Position numbers and translations under genes: made by a program. Below, in pieces: positions 8,801 to 15,021 of a DNA stretch of 31,251 nt (within the stretch, counting starts at the first letter, position 1; each line of letters starts with the position of its first letter). Location of the stretch: the IMG/VR virus record IMGVR_UViG_3300034954_000061, positions 1 to 31,251 of that record. One strand, written 5' to 3'. This stretch comes from a virus. Below the pieces are notes generated by a model. That model saw only the letters and a list, made by a program, of their open reading frames with translations. It had not been told where the DNA came from and did no database searches.

Positions 8801-10117
8801 TCTACCACCTGATAACGTTTGTATGTTAGATGGGTTACCTTGAAATACGTATATATCATTACGTCCTACTACAAAGTGTTTACCATCATATTCTTTTACA
8901 GCTCCTTTTGTAAGAGCACCATACTCATCAGTAACAGGCGCAAAACTAACAGGCACATTTACGTTACCTGTAAGACGCATAGCATGTATAGAGTCAGTAG
9001 CATATATGTACATGTTACCTTGCAGTGGCTTCATGTCTTGTATTTGACTTGTTTCAGATAATGTAAACTCGTCAGCAGTACTAGCACCAGCTTCAAAAGG
9101 GTTCCAGTTAATAGGCAATGCACCCGGTGCAGCAACATCAGAAGTTCTAACAACACCTGATAGTCTACGTATTGTATTACCGCTTGTATCTATTTCAGTT
9201 AAATCACCTGCAACAAGTAAGTTACCAAACGCTTCTAATACACCACATCGTACATTTACAGGGTTACGTGAGTTAACATTAACTGTTACTGTATTACCAT
9301 TACTTAAATTACCTATTACAACAACAGTAGTATTAGTAGATGCGTCTGTGTATATTTGAAAGTTATCACCAGTTACAGATGGTGTAGATCCTGGCAAAGC
9401 TCCTGGTACAAAGTTAGTACCATTTACTGTACCACTACCAGCCGGACTACCTGCCTGTGCATTCTTTGTAGTCGTCCCTGTTACACTAATGCTATTAGCT
9501 GCAAAGTCTACTTTCTGTCCTAAATCAAATACATTACTATCTCCTGTAGAAAATGTATCTGAGTGAGTTGTTTGTGCTACGTTATAACTATCCCAACCAG
9601 GTAGCTCAGCTAATACTATATTATTAATGTTTGTATTACCTGGCGTATCCTTTATATAATGTGGCTTTTCTATCCCATTGTTTATAATAAACGTAAAACC
9701 ACCATTAAATAACGTATGCATCCATCCATCAGTGCTAAATGTAAAACCATTACCACTATTTAAAGTAGAGGGAGTTATGTCTCTTTTATTTCCTAAATGA
9801 TCTTGTATGTAAACCTTTTGGCCTACAATAATATTGTTATTAAGTAAGTCTACTACAAATATATAATAACAACCTGTTGGTTGCAAGTTAGGATCTTGCC
9901 ACACAGCAAAGTACCTAACCTTACCGTGTGACAATGAACCTGTTAACTCATCTGCAATATTGTTAAGTAGCAGCTCTCCTTCCATTTTTCTTATGGCGCC
10001 ATCTTTAAATCTAACATTACGTACGTCAGTAAATATGTTAGGTGCTAAAGCGATAGGCGGAGTATCTTTAACAACACCTTTACTGGCTATATCGACAATG
10101 TTTAGATCTTCTGCCAT
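5867..10117 (-). CDS. Giant tail nozzle / P22 gp10-like tail hub protein with inserted repeat domains, 1416 aa
   Basis: The N-terminal part (about 1-530) resembles the P22 gp10 / podovirus nozzle family: it opens with IVDIASKGVVKDTPPIALAP and NVRFKDGAIRKMEGE, and contains blade-like strands with GKHFVVGRNDIYVFQG and LDEVLIWNYRDNTWTIRDL. The C-terminal part (about 1230-1416) returns to a structured region (FDIIRPWESTK, then FERIELSISPTFDT and ALWADGG). Between them, about 690 residues form divergent Thr/Ser/Asn-rich modules (see repeat entry). The protein is far longer than gp10-type hubs (roughly 470 aa). The start has TAGGAG upstream. It probably forms the tail tube end below the adaptor ring and may carry surface-exposed domains. 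Confidence 0.75.
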   Translation of the reverse strand: MAEDLNIVDIASKGVVKDTPPIALAPNIFTDVRNVRFKDGAIRKMEGELLLNNIADELTGSLSHGKVRYFAVWQDPNLQPTGCYYIFVVDLLNNNIIVGQKVYIQDHLGNKRDITPSTLNSGNGFTFSTDGWMHTLFNGGFTFIINNGIEKPHYIKDTPGNTNINNIVLAELPGWDSYNVAQTTHSDTFSTGDSNVFDLGQKVDFAANSISVTGTTTKNAQAGSPAGSGTVNGTNFVPGALPGSTPSVTGDNFQIYTDASTNTTVVVIGNLSNGNTVTVNVNSRNPVNVRCGVLEAFGNLLVAGDLTEIDTSGNTIRRLSGVVRTSDVAAPGALPINWNPFEAGASTADEFTLSETSQIQDMKPLQGNMYIYATDSIHAMRLTGNVNVPVSFAPVTDEYGALTKGAVKEYDGKHFVVGRNDIYVFQGNPSNIQTLSGGRVQTYFFDNLNPIHENQLMLMQNHLENEIWVCYPTLDSLAGELDEVLIWNYRDNTWTIRDLNGVMSGDMGPVKGGGVPSATVALTGNSGSFGYTNRGKKESVAVTINGKTPRRTVGTKAKKTIAVASFTTFQTNIREVVDLAITGDTGPNVVNQVTTITFPSSATFAYDRTQSNYLDGGASAVIKGSASHGIGDVSFPAVSILGNNQNNGATINMTTFVAAVRDYINANNALSDFTATASTNVLTLTSDVPGPRTFNTSTFAIGGGSTSNLTTNVTTTGVGVYGIAANISPAISMRLQSSEASGVHAAIDQTIVLAKNKTAAADIRDDIITKLQALSQFNGNSSSIYSVAASGNNVRLTSRIGANHNPITVTFLTSSGGTNYSETAFGGNLNSSVTVSTAGVDNSQKVITLTVTFPDASTQSKILDGQFTRANIVSEVAGLINAGSGFTTATSTGLVTATASAVGIISNNFSVALTCAGSLPSGFSNSTFTAAQTRAGVAAASTTDSVTLTPPLGNAITVNFNDLSAYPAFDPDGSQTTAEVTAIQIATALQAAHTDTTHFTVTRNNAVLTFLATSRKAISGNFAYTVTEGASRTGTLLTGLITNSTGSNIATTEGVDIAYARGTRVTLTANTASGSSVLFDKHYGEGPGRLLDPTFVKAANDSDYGQTSHSSNSAYLAAYYNTDATQNSTELAKPNGAVQNMQQALLDILTALTNNALLSLTPDSSSSPTNIVIAPSQFSSTANFITAFAPVTEVIASRVAPTTTNLTNAAEGTAVSDSAPTFSTSGTSISTTFDIIRPWESTKINATKIYPILLQSETASNGDITNRIRVADLGFTFAGTNYVSYFERIELSISPTFDTEQVNSMALWADGGSIETVGGEPVRATLRIRARATNNPGQLSYLTVAEDNTQSNAKANKLVVNDFGVASNYKSDMRVFGRLINYRIDDAQAANANTAANNKAWNVSGLQLDVKKGGKR
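7028..8155 (-). repeat. Tandem divergent protein modules inside the nozzle gene
   Basis: Within nozzle residues about 655-1030, four modules share one plan: a helix with I/V and L at fixed places, then FxxT/S-like strands, a LTLTS / VRLTS / VTATA / LTFLA strand, and a G-x-x-N/G-N-F/P-x-V turn and strand. They lie near residues 655-705, 757-815, 867-915 and 980-1030, about 105 residues apart. A weaker fifth may lie near 1135-1190. DNA identity between modules is low, so they are old duplications or recruited domains. The recurrent plan was judged by eye. Confidence 0.55.
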
Positions 10118-10129
10118 AGTTATCTCCTA

Positions 10130-11866
10130 TTAAGCACATTCGCGAATCCCAGTCTGCGGATCCACAAAGCACGCTTCGACTTTATCTTCTTCTTGAATTG
10201 GTTGAATCTCAGCCGTATCCTTCTTTTCTTCTTCCACGGTCGTAAGTACTCCGTATCGTTTACCACTGAGTCGGAACGTTGTACATCCTTTCGCCCCACC
10301 TTTCCAGGCATCCACGTAAACTTGCTTAAACTCCTCGTACCCAACATCGTCTCCTACATTACAAGTTTTAGAACAAGCACTATCTACATAATGCTGAGCT
10401 AATAGTAAAACAGATAAGTGCTCTTGTACTGTTGTCTCGTTAGCTGTTTTGCCTTCTACGCCTTTAGCGTATGCATAATCTTCTACACGTTCAACTTTAG
10501 GTCCTTCGAATGTTTGTATTGTTCTATCGTAGTAGTGGCTAAATACCGGCTCAATCCCTCCTGACACATTGTCAGCGACCAAGCTAATAGTGCCAGTAGG
10601 AGCGATAGAAGTAAGGTGCGAGTTTCTAATCCCATATTCTCTTATCAACTTCTTTACTGATTGTGGTAAACTTCTTACAAAGTTTGACTTTAAATATTCC
10701 TCTCTGTATAAAGGGAAAGGTCCTTTTTCTTTAGCTAATAATGCAGAAGCTTTATAACAATTGTCTCTAAGACAAGCAAATACTTTTTCTGCCCAGTCCA
10801 TAAACTCGTCTGATGCATAGGGTAATCCTAGCATTTCACCTGCATTAGCAAGACCAGTTACACCTAGTCCCATACGTCTTTTATCTTTTGCTTCATCAGA
10901 TTGCTGCTTTAATGGATATATAGTTCTATCAATAACATTATCCATAGCTCTTACAATTTTAGGTATGTCATCTTTAAACTGAGCAAAGTCAAACGTATTT
11001 TGTAAATCTTCTACTATGTATTTTGTTAAGTTAAAACTACCTAATAAGCAAGCTCCATATGGTGGCAATGGTTGTTCACCACAAGGGTTTGTTGCTACTA
11101 TTTCTTCACAGTAGTGTAGGTTATTCATTTCAGCTATACGATCTATAAACAACACACCAGGCTCTGCCCAGTCCCATGTAGATTCCATAATCTGATCCCA
11201 TAGCTTTTTAGCACATATGGTCTTATATGTTTTATGTTCAAACACTAAATCAAAAGAGCTATCATCAGTGTTTGTAAGCGCTTCCATAAACTTATCTGTT
11301 ATACCTACGCTAATATTAAAACCAGTAAGACGATCAGAATTGCGTTTAGCACTAACGAATTCCTCAATGTCCGGATGGTCGACCCTGAGGACACCCATCT
11401 GCGCCCCGCGTCGGTGTCCCGAACTAGCGATGGTCTGGCAGATAGAATCAAAGATGCCCATAAAGGAGACCGGACCACTAGCTTGGCTATCGAGCGATTT
11501 AATCTTATCGCCTCTGGGCCTGATTTTTGAGAAGTCGTAGCCAATCCCACCACCTCTGCGCATTGTTTCAGCTGCTTCACTTGCTTTCTCCATTATTGTA
11601 TTCATACTATCTTCTATAGTTCCTGATACAAAGCAGTTATAAGCTGTAGTTATTCGACTGCTTCCTATTGCAGATTGTACTCTACCAGCAGGTAAGAACC
11701 TCATATTACCTAATATATCTTTTAAACTAGATTTATGTTGATCGTCATCTGCCAAAGTTCTAGCTATTCTAGAAACCTTTTCGTTAAATGTTTCTTCTTT
11801 CTGGCAGTATTTCATCTTATCTATTTCTATAGATATTGGCTTTGTTGGTCCCTCGTACGTCTGCAT
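10130..11866 (-). CDS. nrdJ: Adenosylcobalamin-dependent (class II) ribonucleotide reductase
   Basis: This 578-aa enzyme reduces ribonucleotides to deoxyribonucleotides for phage DNA synthesis, using a B12-derived radical and no oxygen. Hallmarks are: redox Cys in AYNCFVSGT (C78), the RRGGGIGYDFS block (103-113), NPCGEQPLPPYGACLLGSFN (260-279) with thiyl-radical C262 and E264, the phosphate-binding IAPTGTIS (421-428), and a C-terminal Cys pair (C566, C577) for re-reduction by thioredoxin-like partners. It is compact compared with many bacterial NrdJ proteins. ATG at 11866 follows AGGAG at 11873-11877. Codon use is mosaic: GC-rich around residues 105-172 and at the C-terminus, AT-rich between. 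Placing it between lysis and tail genes ties its expression to the late operon. Confidence 0.95.
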   Translation of the reverse strand: MQTYEGPTKPISIEIDKMKYCQKEETFNEKVSRIARTLADDDQHKSSLKDILGNMRFLPAGRVQSAIGSSRITTAYNCFVSGTIEDSMNTIMEKASEAAETMRRGGGIGYDFSKIRPRGDKIKSLDSQASGPVSFMGIFDSICQTIASSGHRRGAQMGVLRVDHPDIEEFVSAKRNSDRLTGFNISVGITDKFMEALTNTDDSSFDLVFEHKTYKTICAKKLWDQIMESTWDWAEPGVLFIDRIAEMNNLHYCEEIVATNPCGEQPLPPYGACLLGSFNLTKYIVEDLQNTFDFAQFKDDIPKIVRAMDNVIDRTIYPLKQQSDEAKDKRRMGLGVTGLANAGEMLGLPYASDEFMDWAEKVFACLRDNCYKASALLAKEKGPFPLYREEYLKSNFVRSLPQSVKKLIREYGIRNSHLTSIAPTGTISLVADNVSGGIEPVFSHYYDRTIQTFEGPKVERVEDYAYAKGVEGKTANETTVQEHLSVLLLAQHYVDSACSKTCNVGDDVGYEEFKQVYVDAWKGGAKGCTTFRLSGKRYGVLTTVEEEKKDTAEIQPIQEEDKVEACFVDPQTGIRECA

Positions 11867-11872
11867 TTTTAT

Positions 11873-11906
11873 CTCCTAATAGTATATTATTTATCTCTAA
11901 TAGGAG
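11873..11906 (-). promoter_or_regulatory. Hairpin sequestering the nrdJ Shine-Dalgarno
   Basis: On the minus strand CTCCTATTAG (11906-11897) can pair with CTATTAGGAG (11882-11873): ten positions with one T-T mismatch, around a 14-nt AT-rich loop. The 3' arm contains the AGGAG that serves nrdJ, 6 nt before its ATG. In RNA that includes the 5' arm, the ribosome site would be masked. The pairing is seen directly; regulation is inferred. Confidence 0.6.
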
Positions 11907-11909
11907 ACA
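11894..11909 (-). promoter_or_regulatory. Candidate phage promoter motif upstream of nrdJ (copy 1)
   Basis: Minus-strand TGTCTCCTATTAGAGA begins directly after the stop of the 43-aa gene, 27 nt before the nrdJ ATG. The same 16-mer with one change (TGTCCCCTATTAGAGA) is at 29237-29252 in the same relation to the next gene. CTATTAGAGA recalls the core of single-subunit phage RNA polymerase promoters (CTATAGGGAGA type), but no such polymerase gene is visible here, so the assignment is tentative. Confidence 0.4.
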
Positions 11910-12041
11910 CTACTTCTTCTTTTTACTTGCCTGTGCAGTTGCCATTGCTTTAGCTGTAGGAGCACCCTTTGCACCTTTCTTACGCATCTTTTCACCACGC
12001 TTACGCTTAGCATGTATGTTAGCCCATAATCCTTTTTTCAT
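11910..12041 (-). CDS. Small basic protein, 43 aa
   Basis: ATG at 12041 overlaps the holin stop as ATGA; the gene ends TAG at 11910. The peptide opens MKKGLWANIHAKRKRGEKMR and continues with KGAPTAK and a Lys-rich end. Small proteins with the GLWANIHAKR...GEKMRKKG...GAPT plan are, from memory, widespread in phage genomes near structural genes. The strong positive charge suggests nucleic-acid or membrane contact; no function is established. It is the last gene before the nrdJ regulatory gap. Confidence 0.85.
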   Translation of the reverse strand: MKKGLWANIHAKRKRGEKMRKKGAKGAPTAKAMATAQASKKKK

Positions 12042-12436
12042 TTAGTTAATCCCTTCTGTTTCTCATATGTACGTAAACCACCTATGCCTAACATGCCACC
12101 TAATATAGGTAATAATGTACCCATATCAAACTCAGGTAAGTCAGGTAGTGCTATACTAAATGTAGCTAATATAAACACTAACAAAGGTTGTAATATAAAA
12201 TGATATGCAAAAGCTAATCCACATACCCATCCTATAAAAGGACGCCAACCACCTTTAAAAAACGATCCGCTAGCTGCTTCAGCTTTGTTAACTTCTATTT
12301 GTGATATAGCTAACTCTTGTGCATGCTTTGCACCCATTGTAGCTATTTCATGCGCTAATGCTGCTTTTTGGTCTTTATCTTCTATAAACTTATCTAACAA
12401 CCCGGTTACAGGTCCTATCAAATTATTTAATACCAT
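12038..12436 (-). CDS. Holin of the 3-TM family, 132 aa
   Basis: Residues about 1-55 form a charged amphipathic helix, followed by SGSFFKGGWRPFIGWVCG, the signature block of 3-TM phage holins, then hydrophobic segments at about 65-80, 82-97 and 106-122. Holins make inner-membrane lesions that release or activate the endolysin at the end of infection. Here the nearest candidate endolysins (SleB type at 29.3 kb and M15 type at 27.4 kb) are far away, so the lysis genes are split. The start lies one base after the stop of the Cys-rich gene. Confidence 0.85.
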   Translation of the reverse strand: MVLNNLIGPVTGLLDKFIEDKDQKAALAHEIATMGAKHAQELAISQIEVNKAEAASGSFFKGGWRPFIGWVCGLAFAYHFILQPLLVFILATFSIALPDLPEFDMGTLLPILGGMLGIGGLRTYEKQKGLTK

Positions 12437-12437
12437 A

Positions 12438-12920
12438 TTACTTTCTCTTAAAACTATCGTTTAATGAATCAACTACGCTATCTATGTTAGGCTCTTTACC
12501 ATTAGGATCATACTTACATCTATACTCGTTCGGGCAGTTACCCTCTACTACAAGTGTATATGTATCATTTGCTCCTCTATATAAACAAACTTGCTGTCCA
12601 TTCTTAGCTTGCTTTCTTTTATATCGACGGCAAGTAATATACTTAGGATCTTCTCGTATACCTAAACGTTTTTCTTGCTCCCATGTCCAATCGCTAAACT
12701 TTTTTAGAAAACATGTGTAACAGTTCTTAATGTTGTCTGATTGTGCTAAACGTATAACTTTACCATCGGTACAAAGCCACTCAAACGTTTCTTGGCCACC
12801 TTGTTTTCTTATGCACTTTTCTCTTGTTTTATATCCACCCTCTGTCGACCCCCATAAGGGTAAGAGTAAACAGCACCAAACCACTAAGACCAACAATAAG
12901 AACCACTGTAAGCGCGACAT
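12438..12920 (-). CDS. Exported or membrane-anchored Cys-rich protein, 160 aa
   Basis: I prefer the ATG at 12920 (MSRLQWF) over an in-frame TTG six bases upstream; AAAGG lies about 9 nt before it. Residues about 5-24 form a strong hydrophobic signal or anchor (LQWFLLLVLVVWCCLLLPLW). The rest is polar with eight cysteines, several in C-x2-C or similar spacing (YTCF, ITCRRYKR, QVCLYRG, GNCPNEYRCKYD), suggesting a disulfide-rich periplasmic domain. Its first 92 bases overlap the end of the upstream gene, so one DNA segment encodes hydrophobic helices in two frames. No lipobox is clear. No family recognised. Confidence 0.7.
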   Translation of the reverse strand: MSRLQWFLLLVLVVWCCLLLPLWGSTEGGYKTREKCIRKQGGQETFEWLCTDGKVIRLAQSDNIKNCYTCFLKKFSDWTWEQEKRLGIREDPKYITCRRYKRKQAKNGQQVCLYRGANDTYTLVVEGNCPNEYRCKYDPNGKEPNIDSVVDSLNDSFKRK

Positions 12921-13320
12921 ATCCAATAACCTTTTCTCTAAATATTTTTTTATCGTAAATTTCTTTTTGTCTGCGTTTACGTATTTGTCCTTCCATTCTT
13001 AACAAGTCGTCCCAAGCTGCCGTACCATGCGTAAACTTTATAAACTGCTGTAGTTCGTAGCGTTGTTCTTCTAATTTCTTTTTAGCTGTAAAAGCTTCTA
13101 TTGCTTCTTGTTCTATGGATCCACCACCTAATACTTTACGAAACATTGTAGGATTCTTAGCAGCCTTATGAGCTGCATCTACATCTGACACTGCACCCAT
13201 CCATCTAGACAGATCTTGACTCATAGCTTCTAAATCACGACCTGCCGCAAAGGCTCTCTTAATTCCGTTAAATGCTGTACTTGCTACGCCTATTGCTGCG
13301 CTAATCGTTACTGGATCCAT
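12829..13320 (-). CDS. Conserved phage membrane protein, 163 aa
   Basis: The N-terminus (MDPVTISAAIGVASTAFNGI) is a small-residue amphipathic helix, followed by a helical, charged region (about 25-125) with RWMGAVSDVDAAHKAA. A transmembrane helix is at about 132-155 (VIGYVALTVVLIVGLSGLVLF). From memory, proteins with this start and C-terminal anchor occur in many marine phages and lie near lysis or tail genes; their function is not known to me. AAAGGA precedes the ATG. Its last 92 bases overlap the next gene. A membrane role in lysis or superinfection control is possible. Confidence 0.75.
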   Translation of the reverse strand: MDPVTISAAIGVASTAFNGIKRAFAAGRDLEAMSQDLSRWMGAVSDVDAAHKAAKNPTMFRKVLGGGSIEQEAIEAFTAKKKLEEQRYELQQFIKFTHGTAAWDDLLRMEGQIRKRRQKEIYDKKIFREKVIGYVALTVVLIVGLSGLVLFTLTLMGVDRGWI

Positions 13321-13332
13321 GCTTGTTTTCCT

Positions 13333-13575
13333 TTAGGTTTCTTCCCATACAAAACGGGTTTTATCCAAGCAGCCAACTTCTAATACTGTAGACTTAGGTT
13401 TTCCTAAAGTTTCAAAGTGATCTATTAAACTCATGTTAATAGCTTCAGCATTGAGATGTAAATACGCTTCACATTTATCTTTGTTTTTAAACTGTATAGG
13501 TTTAAACTCTTGCGTAATAATTACATCTCCAAAGTTTATAACTGCATAAATAATAAATACGGCTATTGACTCCAT
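13333..13575 (-). CDS. Small membrane-anchored or secreted protein, 80 aa
   Basis: Residues 3-18 (SIAVFIIYAVINFGDV) are hydrophobic and look like a signal or membrane anchor. The rest is a polar domain with two cysteines (C35 and C69) that could form a disulfide outside the cytoplasm. AAAGGA lies upstream of the ATG. It belongs to a block of five small genes that are mostly membrane proteins, ahead of the holin. No family recognised. Confidence 0.65.
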   Translation of the reverse strand: MESIAVFIIYAVINFGDVIITQEFKPIQFKNKDKCEAYLHLNAEAINMSLIDHFETLGKPKSTVLEVGCLDKTRFVWEET

Positions 13576-13587
13576 CTCGGTCCTTTC

Positions 13588-13752
13588 TTAAGTTATTATT
13601 TGTGTGAATATGCTTATTGTAAATGCGACATAACCACCTATTAAAGCGATTAATATCATTTCTAATCTATGTAAACGTTTTTCTAATGACTGCATTCGTG
13701 TATGCATAACAGCCATATCGGTTAATACTTGTTGTACCTGATCATTATCCAT
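13588..13752 (-). CDS. Coiled-coil plus single-TM protein, holin-accessory-like, 54 aa
   Basis: The ATG at 13752 starts one base after the stop of the upstream gene and the frame closes at TAA 13588. The peptide begins MDNDQVQQVLTDMAVMHTRM, has a heptad-like helix to about residue 31 (SLEKRLHRLEM) and then one transmembrane helix (ILIALIGGYVAFTISIF). This plan (short coiled coil, then one C-terminal helix) resembles XhlA-type haemolysin/holin-accessory proteins. Similarity is structural, not a proven family match. It lies three genes upstream of the 3-TM holin. Confidence 0.75.
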   Translation of the reverse strand: MDNDQVQQVLTDMAVMHTRMQSLEKRLHRLEMILIALIGGYVAFTISIFTQIIT

Positions 13753-13753
13753 T

Positions 13754-14107
13754 TTAAACACTCTTTATAAGTGCTAGATAGTTTGTTTTCATATCAGAAG
13801 TAAAATAATCTGTTAGTTCTTTCTTAAGGTCAGCGTCAACTTCATCAAAAGCTTTGTTAAGCTCAACATCCCAATCCCAATCTTCTTGAACCCAACCACG
13901 ACCAGCTTTCTTTACGTCACCAAACTTTTTTCCAGATGGTAGCGTATCTGCTTCTAATACAGTCACTCCATCTCTTACAATTTTATCCATATAAAGTTCA
14001 TCTGGTTCATGAAAAACTTTAGAACACATGAAAGCAGATGCGTGATTATCAGAGTTTCGCACTATATCTATTGAGTGTGAGTTTTTTGTTATTGTATATT
14101 TACTCAT
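13754..14107 (-). CDS. Hypothetical protein following the tail fibre, 117 aa
   Basis: A soluble, acidic 117-aa protein with no signal or membrane segment. The N-terminus suggests strands (KYTITKNSHSIDIVR), the middle has Trp-rich GRGWVQEDWDWDVELN, and the C-terminus is helical (DADLKKELTDYFTSDMKTNY). TAGGAG is well placed before the ATG. It directly follows the second tail fibre gene and so may be a fibre cap, chaperone or assembly factor; that is only context. No family recognised. Confidence 0.65.
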   Translation of the reverse strand: MSKYTITKNSHSIDIVRNSDNHASAFMCSKVFHEPDELYMDKIVRDGVTVLEADTLPSGKKFGDVKKAGRGWVQEDWDWDVELNKAFDEVDADLKKELTDYFTSDMKTNYLALIKSV

Positions 14108-14127
14108 CTATTTCTCCTATTACCTAT

Positions 14128-15012
14128 CTAACTAGCTGTTATATACCAACCGCTTATATAATGATGAGCATCAACATCATTACCATTGCCGTCATATGCT
14201 GACATTTTATAATTGTCTACTGAATGGTCATGATCAGTAGTATCATAATTAGCTAACACACTTGCCGCACTATTTTTATTTTCTGTAAAGTAAAGGTTAG
14301 TTGAATTTTGTACAATATGACCAGACCATTGATGGGGGTCATTTGCTACAAACGAACCAGAAATTTTAAACTGTCCAACAAACCAATCTGAACCTATACT
14401 GATAGAAGTAAAAGGCAATCCAGTATAATAAAATACAGCGTAAAGAACCGATGCACTTTGACCAGAAACGTATGCCGCTGAATTCCATTGATAATGAGCT
14501 TGGAAATAACACACTTGACCAATCTTTTGATACTTACCATTAGTACCAGAAACAAAACCACCATTACTAGGAGCTATTGTCCAAGTGCCAGTCGTTGGTG
14601 CAGAAGATGGTATATTTGTCAGATTGGCTCCAGAGAAAGTAGGCGTACCATATCGAGCATTAGGAATAGTTCCTGATGTTAAGTTCGATGCGTTAAGAGC
14701 AGTCAAATCCACATGTTGCGTAACAGATGATGAAGATAATCGAGCATCAGCAAACGTACCACTTGTAATTTTTGACGTAGCTAAGTCTGGAACGTCACTT
14801 GCTGCTAGCGATAACCTTGCAGATGGTACTGTACCAGATGTAAGATTAGATGCACTTAAGTTTGATAAATCTACGTGCTGAGTGACGTTGCTTGATGCAA
14901 GTCTTGCGTCAGCGAAAGTACCAGACGTTATTTTCGATGCTGGCAAAGCTGGAATATCAGCTTCTGTAAATCCGCCAGATATTAAGTTTGCTAAATCTCT
15001 TGCTTTTGTCAT
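14128..15012 (-). CDS. Tail fibre protein with two 50-54-residue repeats, 294 aa
   Basis: The N-terminus MTKARDLANLISGGFTEADI is a common opening of marine phage fibre proteins. Residues 19-72 and 73-122 are two copies of one unit (DIPALPASKITSGTFADARL and DVPDLATSKITSGTFADARL), each continuing with VTQHVDL and NLTSGT. The C-terminal half (about 140-294) is Gly/Ser/Tyr/Trp-rich and probably a receptor-binding or trimeric tip domain. TAGGAG lies before the ATG. The next genes upstream encode a fibre-assembly chaperone and an oxygenase, so this is a host-range module. Confidence 0.8.
   Translation of the reverse strand: MTKARDLANLISGGFTEADIPALPASKITSGTFADARLASSNVTQHVDLSNLSASNLTSGTVPSARLSLAASDVPDLATSKITSGTFADARLSSSSVTQHVDLTALNASNLTSGTIPNARYGTPTFSGANLTNIPSSAPTTGTWTIAPSNGGFVSGTNGKYQKIGQVCYFQAHYQWNSAAYVSGQSASVLYAVFYYTGLPFTSISIGSDWFVGQFKISGSFVANDPHQWSGHIVQNSTNLYFTENKNSAASVLANYDTTDHDHSVDNYKMSAYDGNGNDVDAHHYISGWYITAS
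14647..14958 (-). repeat. Two tandem repeats in the tail fibre gene
   Basis: The units are about 14797-14958 and 14647-14796. They encode near-identical segments around SKITSGTFADARL and SVTQHVDL / NVTQHVDL. Nucleotides have diverged at synonymous positions, so the protein repeat is probably maintained by selection rather than freshly duplicated. Confidence 0.7.
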
Positions 15013-15021
15013 TTACTTCTC

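Noticed and set aside
8234-9061. Plus-strand Ser/Tyr-rich frames opposite the nozzle
   Set aside because: Compositional mirror of Thr/Asn/Ala codons; no start signals, and no supported gene lies on the plus strand anywhere in the window.
10133-10146. ATTCGCGAAT palindrome near the nrdJ end
   Set aside because: A ten-base palindrome in coding DNA is expected by chance and has no partner copy.
10120-10347. Minus-strand basic frame of 75 codons
   Set aside because: Lies inside the nrdJ C-terminal coding region in another frame; no ribosome site and no family features, and nrdJ conservation explains the DNA.
11217-11580. Open frames on both strands across the nrdJ GC-rich patch
   Set aside because: GC-rich DNA has few stops, so long shadow frames are expected; nrdJ active-site residues fix the real frame.
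11894-11909. The motif read on the plus strand (TCTCTAATAGGAGACA) as a T7-like promoter
   Set aside because: It resembles a phage promoter core there too, but would transcribe antisense to every gene; the minus-strand reading fits gene positions better.
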